From Clostridiales bacterium (GTDB lineage Bacteria; Bacillota; Clostridia; Acetivibrionales; RGIG10202), in assembly GCA_017961515.1 (NCBI GenBank), contig JAGCXC010000040.1:1-39959 (forward strand): 39,959 bases of DNA. The letters are read 5' to 3'. The notes beneath the pieces are model-generated. The model ran no database searches and was not told the origin of the DNA. It saw only the letters and a program-made list of their open reading frames with translations. A program made the position numbers and the translations under genes. Shown here piece by piece: positions 25,201-33,902 of the stretch (positions are counted from its first letter, which is position 1; every line of letters begins with the position of its first letter).

Positions 25201-25716
25201 ATAAGTAAAGAAGAACACGCAAAGAACTTGGTGAATTTAGACTTAATAAAAAGGCACATGGAGGAATTAAATTTTGCAACTCATTTAGTTGAGAAAAGTG
25301 AAGATACACCACTTAATATGTTGTTAGTTAATGTAGGTCAAACTTACAACAACGAAGATAGGATACTTAATTTCAATTACATACCACTACCAGATGATAT
25401 GGTAAACACAATAGATCTATTACAAATAACATCAGTTATACCTATGACATACAAAAAAGAGAATAAATCGATTATAGAGAAATTATTATTAGAGATAAAT
25501 ACAAAGCTTGCAGTGGGTAACTTTATATTAGGTGATAATGAGACAATAATGTTTAGGTACATATATGTTACACCAAAGTTAGAGCTTATTAGAAAAGAAG
25601 AATTAAAAGAAACAGCGATGCTTTGTGTGTATATGCTAGAGATATTTACAGAAACAATAGACAAAGTATCTCAGGGAGAGATGACATTAGCGGAAGCAAT
25701 AAAGAGTTTGGGGTAG
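25198..25716 (+). CDS. YbjN-like domain protein (type III chaperone-like fold)
   Basis: The 172-residue protein has the order typical of YbjN-family proteins. A helix is followed by beta-strands ([18 protein letters not shown]), a helix with [16 protein letters not shown], a strand with [10 protein letters not shown] and a last long helix ([17 protein letters not shown]) ending in GEMTLAEA. This fold is shared with CesT-type secretion chaperones; YbjN proteins themselves are poorly understood. ATG 25198 is preferred over TTG 25192. It follows the 573-residue coiled-coil gene and precedes uvrA. The pairing suggests it binds its neighbour's product (inference). Confidence 0.65.
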   Translation: MISKEEHAKNLVNLDLIKRHMEELNFATHLVEKSEDTPLNMLLVNVGQTYNNEDRILNFNYIPLPDDMVNTIDLLQITSVIPMTYKKENKSIIEKLLLEINTKLAVGNFILGDNETIMFRYIYVTPKLELIRKEELKETAMLCVYMLEIFTETIDKVSQGEMTLAEAIKSLG

Positions 25717-25752
25717 TATTTAATTAAGAAAGAGAAGGTTTGGTTGATAGGT

Positions 25753-28587
25753 ATGGCAACAAATAGCATTGTAATAAAAGGAGCTTGTGAGCATAATTTA
25801 AAGAATATAAACTTGGAGATTCCGAGGGACAAGCTTGTTGTAATAACAGGGCTTAGTGGATCGGGCAAGTCGTCGTTGGCATTTGATACTATATATGCAG
25901 AAGGACAAAGAAGATATATGGAGTCTTTGTCGTCATATGCGAGACAATTTTTAGGGCAGATGGATAAGCCTAATGTTGAGTACATATTAGGTTTATCTCC
26001 TGCTATATCTATAGATCAAAAGACCACAAACAAGAATCCCAGATCCACAGTTGGTACAGTTACTGAGATATATGATTATCTTAGGTTGTTGTTTGCCAAC
26101 ATAGGGAAGCCACATTGCCCAAAGTGTGGAAAACCCATAAATAGCCAAAGTATAGACCAGATGGTTGATAGTGTGTTAGCGTTAGATGAGGGCACTAAGA
26201 TACAATTATTAGCACCAGTAATTACTGGAAAAAAAGGCGAACATACGAAGGTTTTCGAAAGAACAAAGAAGGACGGATATGTAAGGGTTAGAGTAGATAA
26301 GACTGTATATGATATAGATGATGTACCAAAGCTTGATAAGAATAAAAAGCATACAGTAGAAATAATAGTTGACAGAATAATAGTAAAGCCATCTATAAGA
26401 AAGAGGCTAGCGGATTCGATGGAGTTAATCCTAAAAAAGACAGAAGGAGTAGTTGTTGTTGACATAATAGGACAAGAAGAAATGGTGTTAAGTCAGAATT
26501 TTGCGTGTGTTGATTGTGGTATAAGTTTGGGTGAAATAACGCCAAGGAAATTTTCCTTTAATAGTCCGTTTGGTGCGTGTCCTACATGTAATGGTTTGGG
26601 TAATTTATTAGAGATAGATGAGGATTTGGTAATACCGGACAAGACAAAATCACTTAATCAGGATGCGATAGTTGCACCAGGGTTTAATGTATCAAACAGG
26701 GCAGGATTTTCTAGAATGCACATAGAGTCACTGGCCAAGCATTATGGATTTAGTATGGATGAACCAGTAGAAAGATTGCCTAGAAAAGTTATGGATCTTA
26801 TTCTTTATGGGACAAATGGCAAAAAGATAAGAATATCTTATGATAACAGAGAAGAAAATGGTATGGCGATGTCGTACATGGCAAGATATGACGGCGTTAT
26901 AAATATTATGAAAAAGAGGTACAAACAGACAGAATCCGAAAATGCCAGACGTCAATACGAAGAGTATATGGTAGATAGAATTTGCCCAACTTGCAAAGGT
27001 AAGAGATTGTGCGAAGAATCACTTAGTGTTACAATACAGGACAAAAGTATATATGAAGTGTGTAGTATGTCTATAGGAAAGGAGCTTACGTTTTTTGAAA
27101 GTTTGCAATTAGACCAAACACAGGCGCTTATAGCGCGTCAAATTCTAAAAGAGATAAAGGCGAGATTGGGATTTTTAAAAGATGTTGGCTTAGATTATTT
27201 GAGTTTAGCTAGGGCTTCCAGTACGTTATCTGGAGGTGAATCGCAAAGGATAAGGCTTGCCACGCAGATAGGATCAGGGTTAATGGGTGTTTTATATGTG
27301 CTGGATGAGCCAAGTATTGGTCTTCATCAAAAAGATAATGAGAAGCTTTTGGAGTCATTGAAGCATTTGCGAGATTTGGGGAATAGTCTTATAGTTGTTG
27401 AGCATGATGAAGATACAATGTATGCGGCTGATTACATAGTCGACATGGGCCCAGGTGCTGGAGAAAATGGAGGCAATGTTATAGCGACGGGTACAGTTGA
27501 TGAAATAAAGCGTAACAAAGACTCTATAACTGGGCAATACTTATCTGGAAGGAAAAGAATAGAGTTGCCCAGTGCAAGGAGAAAGAGCGATAAACATATA
27601 AGTATTATTGGGGCCAATGAGAATAATTTAAAGAATATAAATGTTAATATACCGCTTGGAGTGTTTACTTGTGTTACAGGAGTATCAGGATCGGGCAAGA
27701 GTTCGCTAATTAATGAGGTGCTTTATAAGACGCTTGCTAACAAATTAAATAGGGCGAAACTTCATCCAGGTATGTGTGAAAGAATAGAGGGGTTAGAGAA
27801 TCTTGATAAAATAATAAATATAGATCAGTCGCCTATAGGGAAGACACCAAGGTCTAATCCAGTGACTTATACAGGTGCATTTGATTTAATACGAGAGGTA
27901 TTTAGCAATACTACTGAAGCTAAGAGCAGAGGGTATAAAAGCGGAAGATTTAGTTTTAATGTAAAGGGTGGCCGTTGTGAGTCGTGTAAAGGTGATGGCA
28001 TAATAAAAATAGAGATGCATTTTTTGCCAGATGTGTATGTGCCGTGCGAGGTTTGTAAGGGAAAAAAATACAATCAAGAGACTCTTGATGTAAAATACAA
28101 GGGAAAAAGTATTGCAGATGTATTGGATATGACCATACAGGAGGCATTGATTTTTTTCGAGAATCACGCTAAAATAAAAAGGAAACTTGAGACGTTGTGT
28201 GATGTAGGATTGGGTTACGTTAAATTAGGGCAATCATCTACTACGTTGTCAGGAGGAGAAGCTCAAAGAGTTAAGCTTGCATGCGAGTTATCAAAAAGGA
28301 GTACTGGCAATACAATATATATATTAGATGAACCGACAACAGGACTTCATATTGCGGATGTGCATAAATTGGTTGAGGTATTGACCAAGTTAGTTGATGC
28401 AGGTAATAGTGTTGTTGTGATAGAACACAATTTGGACGTAATAAAAATGGCAGATTACATAATAGACTTAGGGCCTTGTGGTGGCGATAAAGGTGGTCAG
28501 GTTGTGGCGTGCGGGACACCTGAGGAGATAGCGAAAAATAGGGTGTCGCATACGGGAAAGTTTCTAAAAAAAATATTAGAAGGATGA
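25753..28587 (+). CDS. uvrA: Excinuclease ABC subunit A
   Basis: UvrA recognises damaged DNA with UvrB in nucleotide excision repair. Two ABC ATPase halves are complete: Walker A GLSGSGKS near residue 33 and GVSGSGKS near 642, with signatures [12 protein letters not shown] and [12 protein letters not shown]. Zinc-binding Cys pairs are visible, including CPKCGKP, ACPTC and CESCKGDG followed by PCEVCKGK. The length (about 944) is normal. ATG 25753 gives the N-terminus expected for the family ([11 protein letters not shown]). An in-frame TTG at 25744 has a somewhat better spaced AAGG and could be used instead. It opens a long same-strand operon; rdgB begins 12 nt after its stop. Confidence 0.97.
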   Translation: MATNSIVIKGACEHNLKNINLEIPRDKLVVITGLSGSGKSSLAFDTIYAEGQRRYMESLSSYARQFLGQMDKPNVEYILGLSPAISIDQKTTNKNPRSTVGTVTEIYDYLRLLFANIGKPHCPKCGKPINSQSIDQMVDSVLALDEGTKIQLLAPVITGKKGEHTKVFERTKKDGYVRVRVDKTVYDIDDVPKLDKNKKHTVEIIVDRIIVKPSIRKRLADSMELILKKTEGVVVVDIIGQEEMVLSQNFACVDCGISLGEITPRKFSFNSPFGACPTCNGLGNLLEIDEDLVIPDKTKSLNQDAIVAPGFNVSNRAGFSRMHIESLAKHYGFSMDEPVERLPRKVMDLILYGTNGKKIRISYDNREENGMAMSYMARYDGVINIMKKRYKQTESENARRQYEEYMVDRICPTCKGKRLCEESLSVTIQDKSIYEVCSMSIGKELTFFESLQLDQTQALIARQILKEIKARLGFLKDVGLDYLSLARASSTLSGGESQRIRLATQIGSGLMGVLYVLDEPSIGLHQKDNEKLLESLKHLRDLGNSLIVVEHDEDTMYAADYIVDMGPGAGENGGNVIATGTVDEIKRNKDSITGQYLSGRKRIELPSARRKSDKHISIIGANENNLKNINVNIPLGVFTCVTGVSGSGKSSLINEVLYKTLANKLNRAKLHPGMCERIEGLENLDKIINIDQSPIGKTPRSNPVTYTGAFDLIREVFSNTTEAKSRGYKSGRFSFNVKGGRCESCKGDGIIKIEMHFLPDVYVPCEVCKGKKYNQETLDVKYKGKSIADVLDMTIQEALIFFENHAKIKRKLETLCDVGLGYVKLGQSSTTLSGGEAQRVKLACELSKRSTGNTIYILDEPTTGLHIADVHKLVEVLTKLVDAGNSVVVIEHNLDVIKMADYIIDLGPCGGDKGGQVVACGTPEEIAKNRVSHTGKFLKKILEG

Positions 28588-28599
28588 GGATAGTAAAAA

Positions 28600-29190
28600 A
28601 TGATAGATGAGATAGTGGTTGCATCGAAGAATAAAGGGAAGATAAAAGAGATTAGGAATATACTATCTGGTACTGACATAAAAGTTGTATCAATGGAAGA
28701 AGTGGGTTTTAATGAAGATATAGAAGAGACAGGCAAGACATTTTATGAAAATGCATTAATCAAAGCAGGTGCAATTTACGACAAGACAAAGTCAGTTGTG
28801 TTGTCTGATGATTCAGGTCTTGAGGTAGAATATTTAGATAATGCACCTGGCGTATATTCAGCTAGATTTGCACAAAACGATGATGCCAGAATAGAGAAGT
28901 TGTTAGGATTACTGCAAAATGTTCCAGAGAATAAGAGAAAGGCACGTTTTGTGTGTTCGATGGTATTGTACATAAATGAACAGTACTATGTATCGGCGGA
29001 AGGTACAGTAGATGGATATATTGCGACAGATAGAAATGGGAGTAAAGGATTTGGATATGATCCTGTTTTTTATTTACCGGAGTATCATAAGACCATGGCA
29101 GAAGTTTCAGAAAATGTGAAAAATAAGATAAGTCATAGAGCAAAAGCACTAGAGCAAATTGTGCAAAAGATAAAAGAACTTAATGTATAG
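28600..29190 (+). CDS. rdgB: XTP/dITP diphosphatase (RdgB/HAM1)
   Basis: This enzyme hydrolyses non-canonical purine triphosphates (XTP, dITP) so that they are not built into DNA. The HAM1 motifs are complete: ASKNKGKIKEI near the N-terminus, ETGKTFYENA, the metal/substrate loop SDDSGLEVEYL followed by PGVYSARFA, and the C-terminal GFGYDPVFYLPE and SHRAKAL blocks. The length of 196 aa is normal. The SD GAAGGATGAGG precedes ATG. It lies 12 nt after uvrA, giving a genome-maintenance pair. Confidence 0.96.
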   Translation: MIDEIVVASKNKGKIKEIRNILSGTDIKVVSMEEVGFNEDIEETGKTFYENALIKAGAIYDKTKSVVLSDDSGLEVEYLDNAPGVYSARFAQNDDARIEKLLGLLQNVPENKRKARFVCSMVLYINEQYYVSAEGTVDGYIATDRNGSKGFGYDPVFYLPEYHKTMAEVSENVKNKISHRAKALEQIVQKIKELNV

Positions 29191-29204
29191 AAGGAGTGTA
29201 TATA

Positions 29205-29429
29205 TTGAATCTAAGTGAATTAGAATTGGGGAAAAGTGCCAGAATAATTAAGGTTAATGGAGAGGGTGCACTAAGAGATAGATTGTTAGACATGGGATTA
29301 ACACCAAGAACTTGGGTTATGGTCAGGAAAAAGGCGCCATTAGGGGATCCGATAGAAATAATGCTTAGGGGATATGAACTTACTATAAGATTAGAAGAAG
29401 CGTCAAAGATAGAGGTTAAGGAGGAGTAA
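29205..29429 (+). CDS. feoA: Ferrous iron transport protein A
   Basis: FeoA is a small SH3-like cytoplasmic protein that assists FeoB in Fe(II) uptake. The 74-residue product shows the family pattern LxxMGLTPRT, then V.VRKKAPLGDPIEI and a final LTIRLEEASKIEV. TTG 29205 is chosen: AAGGAG (29191-29196) is 8 nt upstream, whereas the in-frame GTG at 29196 overlaps that SD. feoB starts 6 nt after its stop, so the two are translationally linked. Confidence 0.93.
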   Translation: MNLSELELGKSARIIKVNGEGALRDRLLDMGLTPRTWVMVRKKAPLGDPIEIMLRGYELTIRLEEASKIEVKEE

Positions 29430-29435
29430 CAATAT

Positions 29436-31439
29436 ATGCAAGTAGCACTTATAGGAAACCAAAATAGTGGGAAAACGACTCTCTTTAATCAGCTAACTGG
29501 ATCAAACCAGAGAGTAGGTAATTTCCCTGGAGTTACAGTAGAAGGTAAAGAAGGAATAATACGTGGGCATAAAGATATAATACTTGTGGATTTACCGGGT
29601 ATTTACTCTTTGTCTGCGTACACCAATGAGGAGACAGTTACTAGGGATTTTTTGTTAAACAAGTTTCCGGATGGGATAATAAATATAGTTGATGCAACTA
29701 ATATAGAGAGAAATTTATATTTGACCATGCAGTTAATACAGTTAGAGATTCCTACTGTTGTAGCGCTAAATATGATGGATGAAGTTACATTAAATGGTGC
29801 AAGTATAAATTTAGATATATTAGAAAAAGAGCTAGGTGTGTCTGTTGTGCCAATTTCTGCAAGCAAAAATGAGGGTATAGACGAGCTAATAGAGGTAGCG
29901 GCTGATGTTATTAAGAATAAAAAGGTGCCACTTAAGCAAGATTTTTGTAAAGGGACAATACATAGGACACTTCATGCAATAGCGCATTTAGTTGAGGATG
30001 TAGAAAAGAGAACATTTATATCTGCAAAATTTATTGCATCTAAGCTTATAGAGAATGACAGTTATATAATAAATGAACTAGATATAGGAGAAAGTAAGCT
30101 AAAGACAATTGAATATAACATAATTGAAATGGAAAAAGAAATAGGTTTAGATAGGAAAGCTGCAATGGCGGATATGAGATATACGTTTATAGAGAATGTA
30201 TGTAGAAGAGCAGTAAAGAAACCGTTAGAGAGTAAGCAACACAGAAGGAGTGTTAGAATAGATAGTGTTTTAACGCATAAGTATTTGGCTATACCTATAT
30301 TTTTGGCTATAATGGCATTGATATTTTGGTTAACTTTTGGTATTATTGGCAGTTTCTTTAATGATGCATTAGCGTATGTAATAAATGAGTTAAGTGAAGG
30401 TGCCAGTTATGCATTAAAGGCGTATGGTATAAATCCTGTTGTACATGACTTGATTGTGAATGGAATTTTTGCTGGAGTGGGTAGTGTAGTTTCATTTATA
30501 CCAACAATTATAATATTGTTTTTATTTTTGTCATTATTAGAGGATAGTGGGTATATGGCAAGAGTTGCGTTTGTGATGGATAAGTGTTTAAGGAAGATTG
30601 GGTTGTCAGGAAAAAGTTTTGTTCCTATGCTGATAGGATTCGGGTGTACAGTTCCTGCAATTATGTCTGCGAGGACTTTATCTAGTGAACGAGATAGGAA
30701 GATGACTATATTTTTGACACCGTTTATGAGTTGTAGTGCGAAACTACCTATATATGGGTTAATAACCATGGCATTCTTTCCTAAATATAGGACATTAGTT
30801 ATTATATCATTATATGTGTTAAGTATATGTGTGGGAGTATTATTAAGTTTTTTGTCACAAAATTTATTTTTTAGAGGAAGTACGGTACCATTTATAATGG
30901 AGCTACCTAATTATCGTATGCCCACATTAAGAAATACTATCATGTTATTGTGGGAGAAGACAAGAGATTTTTTGGTAAGAGCATTTACTGTTATATTTGT
31001 TGCGACAGTTGTCGTATGGTTTTTACAAACATTTGATACGAGAATAAATGTGGTTAGTGATAGTTCAAGGAGTATATTGGCTACAATAGGTAAGTATAGT
31101 TTAGTTATATTTAGGCCACTAGGTTTTAATGATTGGAGAATACCAACAGCGTTGATTACAGGTTTTATAGCGAAGGAAACAGTAGTAAGTAGTTTTGTGG
31201 TATTAATGGGTCAAGGAGTGGACAACATAAATGCGTTTTTGGGTGGAATTTTTACACCTCTTACGGCGTATGTTTTTTTAATATTTACGCTTTTATACAC
31301 ACCATGCGTTGCAGCAATAAGTGTTGTTAAGAAAGAGTTAAATAGTGCGTTAGTTGCGTTTATGGTTGTAGTTGGTCAAACATTTGTGTCATGGGTAATT
31401 GCGTTTTTGGTATATAGATTGGCATTGATAATAATATAG
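29436..31439 (+). CDS. feoB: Ferrous iron transporter FeoB
   Basis: FeoB is the membrane Fe(II) permease with an N-terminal G-domain. The P-loop GNQNSGKTT (residues 7-15), the G2-region VGNFPGVTVEG, G3 DLPG and G4 NMMD are present. A helical spacer follows, then from about residue 285 a set of membrane helices with the two Gate motifs, including GYMARVAFVMD and the GFGCTVPAIMSART segment. The length of 667 is typical. The SD AAGGAGGAG overlaps the end of feoA. A FeoB-associated Cys-rich protein gene follows, completing a Firmicute-type feo operon. Confidence 0.97.
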   Translation: MQVALIGNQNSGKTTLFNQLTGSNQRVGNFPGVTVEGKEGIIRGHKDIILVDLPGIYSLSAYTNEETVTRDFLLNKFPDGIINIVDATNIERNLYLTMQLIQLEIPTVVALNMMDEVTLNGASINLDILEKELGVSVVPISASKNEGIDELIEVAADVIKNKKVPLKQDFCKGTIHRTLHAIAHLVEDVEKRTFISAKFIASKLIENDSYIINELDIGESKLKTIEYNIIEMEKEIGLDRKAAMADMRYTFIENVCRRAVKKPLESKQHRRSVRIDSVLTHKYLAIPIFLAIMALIFWLTFGIIGSFFNDALAYVINELSEGASYALKAYGINPVVHDLIVNGIFAGVGSVVSFIPTIIILFLFLSLLEDSGYMARVAFVMDKCLRKIGLSGKSFVPMLIGFGCTVPAIMSARTLSSERDRKMTIFLTPFMSCSAKLPIYGLITMAFFPKYRTLVIISLYVLSICVGVLLSFLSQNLFFRGSTVPFIMELPNYRMPTLRNTIMLLWEKTRDFLVRAFTVIFVATVVVWFLQTFDTRINVVSDSSRSILATIGKYSLVIFRPLGFNDWRIPTALITGFIAKETVVSSFVVLMGQGVDNINAFLGGIFTPLTAYVFLIFTLLYTPCVAAISVVKKELNSALVAFMVVVGQTFVSWVIAFLVYRLALIII

Positions 31440-31452
31440 AGGAGAGATATAT

Positions 31453-31608
31453 ATGAGATTACGTGATTTCTTGATATTGGGCTTGATTTCTTATTTGTTA
31501 TATTTAGCGTTACGGTATATAAAAAAGCATAAAAGTGTGTATATGGGATGTAGTGATTGTACTAGATGCAGGAGTAAGTTTTGTAGTAAAAATAAAAATA
31601 TTAGTTGA
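31453..31608 (+). CDS. FeoB-associated Cys-rich membrane protein
   Basis: A 51-residue product has an N-terminal membrane helix (about residues 5-22), a KK-rich stretch and a cluster CSDCTRC...FC near the C-terminus. Short proteins with one helix and CxxCxxC clusters directly after feoB form a known family, probably handling iron at the membrane. The SD GGAGAG lies 6-7 nt before ATG 31453. The gene fits tightly between feoB (13 nt) and the flavoprotein gene (9 nt). Confidence 0.85.
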   Translation: MRLRDFLILGLISYLLYLALRYIKKHKSVYMGCSDCTRCRSKFCSKNKNIS

Positions 31609-31617
31609 GGTTTATAT

Positions 31618-32856
31618 ATGAAAGAAAATAAAGTTATAGTTGTGATAGGGGGCGGGCCTGCTGGGATTATGGCAGCAGGAGAGAGTGCAAAGAATGGGAA
31701 TAAAGTAATTTTATTAGAAAAGAATGCATCTTTGGGAAGAAAGCTGTCTATATGTGGAAAAGGACGGTGTAATATAACTAATGATACAGATGTAAATGGA
31801 TTAATGGCTAATATACCCAGTAATGGAAGATTTTTATATTCTGCATTCAATAAATTCTCAAATTACGATATAATAAATTTTTTTAATAAGAGAGGGCTTA
31901 AGACAAAAGTTGAAAGGGGAGGCAGGGTATTTCCTGTATCAGATGATGCTTGTGATGTTGTATTAGTGCTTGAAAAATATTTGAAAGAGCGAAAAGTTAC
32001 AGTAGAGTACAATGCTGTAGTCAATAAAATAAACACATCAGATGGGAAAGTTGTTAGTGTGGCCTTACAAGGTGGCAGAACAATAGAGTGTGATGCGGTT
32101 GTTGTAGCAACAGGAGGCAAATCGTATTCGGCGACAGGTAGTACAGGAGATGGATATAAATTTGCAAGAGATTTAGGTCATACTATTGAGCCAATAAAGC
32201 CATCGCTTGTGCCATTAATTATTAAAGAAGATTGGGTAAAGAAACTTTGGGGTTTGTCACTTAAAAACGTTAGTATAGTTATAAGAGATTCTAACAAAAA
32301 AGAAATATATAAAGATTTCGGAGAGATGATATTTACGCACTATGGTGTGTCAGGTCCAATTATACTAAGTGCTAGTAGACACATAGTTGATTACGATTAC
32401 CGAGGTGTTAGTTTAGCTATAGATTTAAAACCTGCACTTGACACAGAAAAATTGGACAAGCGGTTGATAAGAGATTTCGAAAAATACAAAAACCGGCAAT
32501 TGAAAAATTCTTTAAATGATCTTTTGCCACAAAAGATGATTCCTGTTATAATAGAATTGTCAAAGGTGCCAGAAGACAAGATGGTAAATTGTATAACCAA
32601 AAAAGAGAGACTAGGTATAGTGGATCTTTTGAAGAATTTGACAATGACCATTGATGGGAGTAGACCAATAAATGAGGCAATAGTGACAAAAGGTGGAGTT
32701 AGAACAAATGAAATTGATCCTCGTACAATGGAGTCTAAGATCGTTAAAGGATTGTATTTTGCGGGGGAAGTTATGGACTTGGATGCATATACAGGGGGCT
32801 TTAATTTGACAATAGCGTTTTCGACAGGGTATCTTGCGGGGATATCGCAAGTTTAA
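31618..32856 (+). CDS. HI0933-family NAD(P)/FAD-dependent oxidoreductase
   Basis: The protein begins with a Rossmann FAD-binding motif GGGPAGIMAAG (residues 10-20), then LLEKN and the HI0933-specific SICGKGRCNITN segment. A middle FAD motif VVATGGKSYSATGSTGDGYKFA, a TKGGV block and a C-terminal FAD motif GLYFAGEVMDLDAYTGGFN complete the family. Length 412 is normal. The substrate is unknown. In Clostridia this gene commonly stands before cmk and ispH-rpsA, as here. The SD is GAGG, 7 nt before ATG. Confidence 0.93.
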   Translation: MKENKVIVVIGGGPAGIMAAGESAKNGNKVILLEKNASLGRKLSICGKGRCNITNDTDVNGLMANIPSNGRFLYSAFNKFSNYDIINFFNKRGLKTKVERGGRVFPVSDDACDVVLVLEKYLKERKVTVEYNAVVNKINTSDGKVVSVALQGGRTIECDAVVVATGGKSYSATGSTGDGYKFARDLGHTIEPIKPSLVPLIIKEDWVKKLWGLSLKNVSIVIRDSNKKEIYKDFGEMIFTHYGVSGPIILSASRHIVDYDYRGVSLAIDLKPALDTEKLDKRLIRDFEKYKNRQLKNSLNDLLPQKMIPVIIELSKVPEDKMVNCITKKERLGIVDLLKNLTMTIDGSRPINEAIVTKGGVRTNEIDPRTMESKIVKGLYFAGEVMDLDAYTGGFNLTIAFSTGYLAGISQV

Positions 32857-32876
32857 AAATAGGAGGTTTTGGATTA

Positions 32877-33902
32877 GTGTTTGTAAGAGCAATAAGGGGA
32901 GCAATAACAGTTTCAAAAAATGAGCAAAGCGAAGTGTTGGAGAAAACGTCTAAGTTAATTAATAGAATGATTAGCGAAAATAATGTTTTAGTTGATGATA
33001 TAGTAAATATTATATTTTCAGTAACAGCGGACATAGATTGTGTTTACCCAGCTAAAGCTATTCGAGATATAATGGGTATTTTAGATATACCAATGATGTG
33101 TTTTAGTGAGGCTAAGGTTAATGGAAGTTTAAGTAAGTGTATAAGGGTTCTAATGCAGATTAATACAAACAAAAGAAACAGAGAAATTTATCATATATAT
33201 TTAGGGGGAGCAAGAGTGTTAAGAAAAGATTTGGCAAGGAAAATAAATATAGCAATAGATGGACCAGCAGGTGCAGGTAAGAGCACAATAGCGGATATAT
33301 TGGCAAAGAAGCTTAGTATAATGCATGTAGATACGGGCGCAATGTATCGAGCACTTGCATATGATGCATTAAATAGGAGTGGAGATATTACATCAGAAGA
33401 AGAAATGGAGAAGATTGTAGCTAATATACAGTTGGAACAGAAAGATTTAGATGGGGAGAAGAGGATATATTTAAATGGTGAAGATGTAACGACTAAAATT
33501 CGTACACCAGAAATGTCAGCTGCAGCATCAGATGTTTCTAAATTAGCTTGTGTAAGGAAAAAACTAACTCAGATTCAGCGTGATATTGCCAAAAAAGAAT
33601 CAGTAATAATGGATGGAAGAGATATAGGAAGCTATGTTTTAGAGAATGCAGATTTAAAAATATTTTTAACAGCGTCAATAGAAGAACGTGCAAAAAGGAG
33701 ATATAAAGATTTATTGAATAAAGGAGAAAAAAATATTAGCCTTAATGAGGTAAAAAATGATATAATGGCTAGAGATGCAAATGATACAAACAGAAAAATA
33801 TCGCCGCTTAAGATGGCAAAAGATGCAGTTTGTATAGATAGTACAGGGTTATCAATAGACGAGGTTATAGCTAAAATAGAAGGGTTAGTGGAGGGAATAT
33901 AG
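32877..33902 (+). CDS. Fusion of AroH-type chorismate mutase and cytidylate kinase
   Basis: Residues 1-120 form an AroH chorismate mutase (chorismate to prephenate). The active-site residues of Bacillus AroH are all present at the same numbers: R7, R63, C75, E78, R90 and Y108. Residues about 123-341 form cytidylate kinase (CMP/dCMP to the diphosphate), with P-loop GPAGAGKST (129-137), the DTGAMYR motif, DGRDIGS and the ARDANDTNR lid. The linker is only a few residues and the frame is continuous. GTG 32877 has AGGAGG 10 nt upstream. The stop overlaps the next start by one base (TAGTG). An internal GTG near residue 113 could in principle start the kinase alone. Confidence 0.93.
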   Translation: MFVRAIRGAITVSKNEQSEVLEKTSKLINRMISENNVLVDDIVNIIFSVTADIDCVYPAKAIRDIMGILDIPMMCFSEAKVNGSLSKCIRVLMQINTNKRNREIYHIYLGGARVLRKDLARKINIAIDGPAGAGKSTIADILAKKLSIMHVDTGAMYRALAYDALNRSGDITSEEEMEKIVANIQLEQKDLDGEKRIYLNGEDVTTKIRTPEMSAAASDVSKLACVRKKLTQIQRDIAKKESVIMDGRDIGSYVLENADLKIFLTASIEERAKRRYKDLLNKGEKNISLNEVKNDIMARDANDTNRKISPLKMAKDAVCIDSTGLSIDEVIAKIEGLVEGI

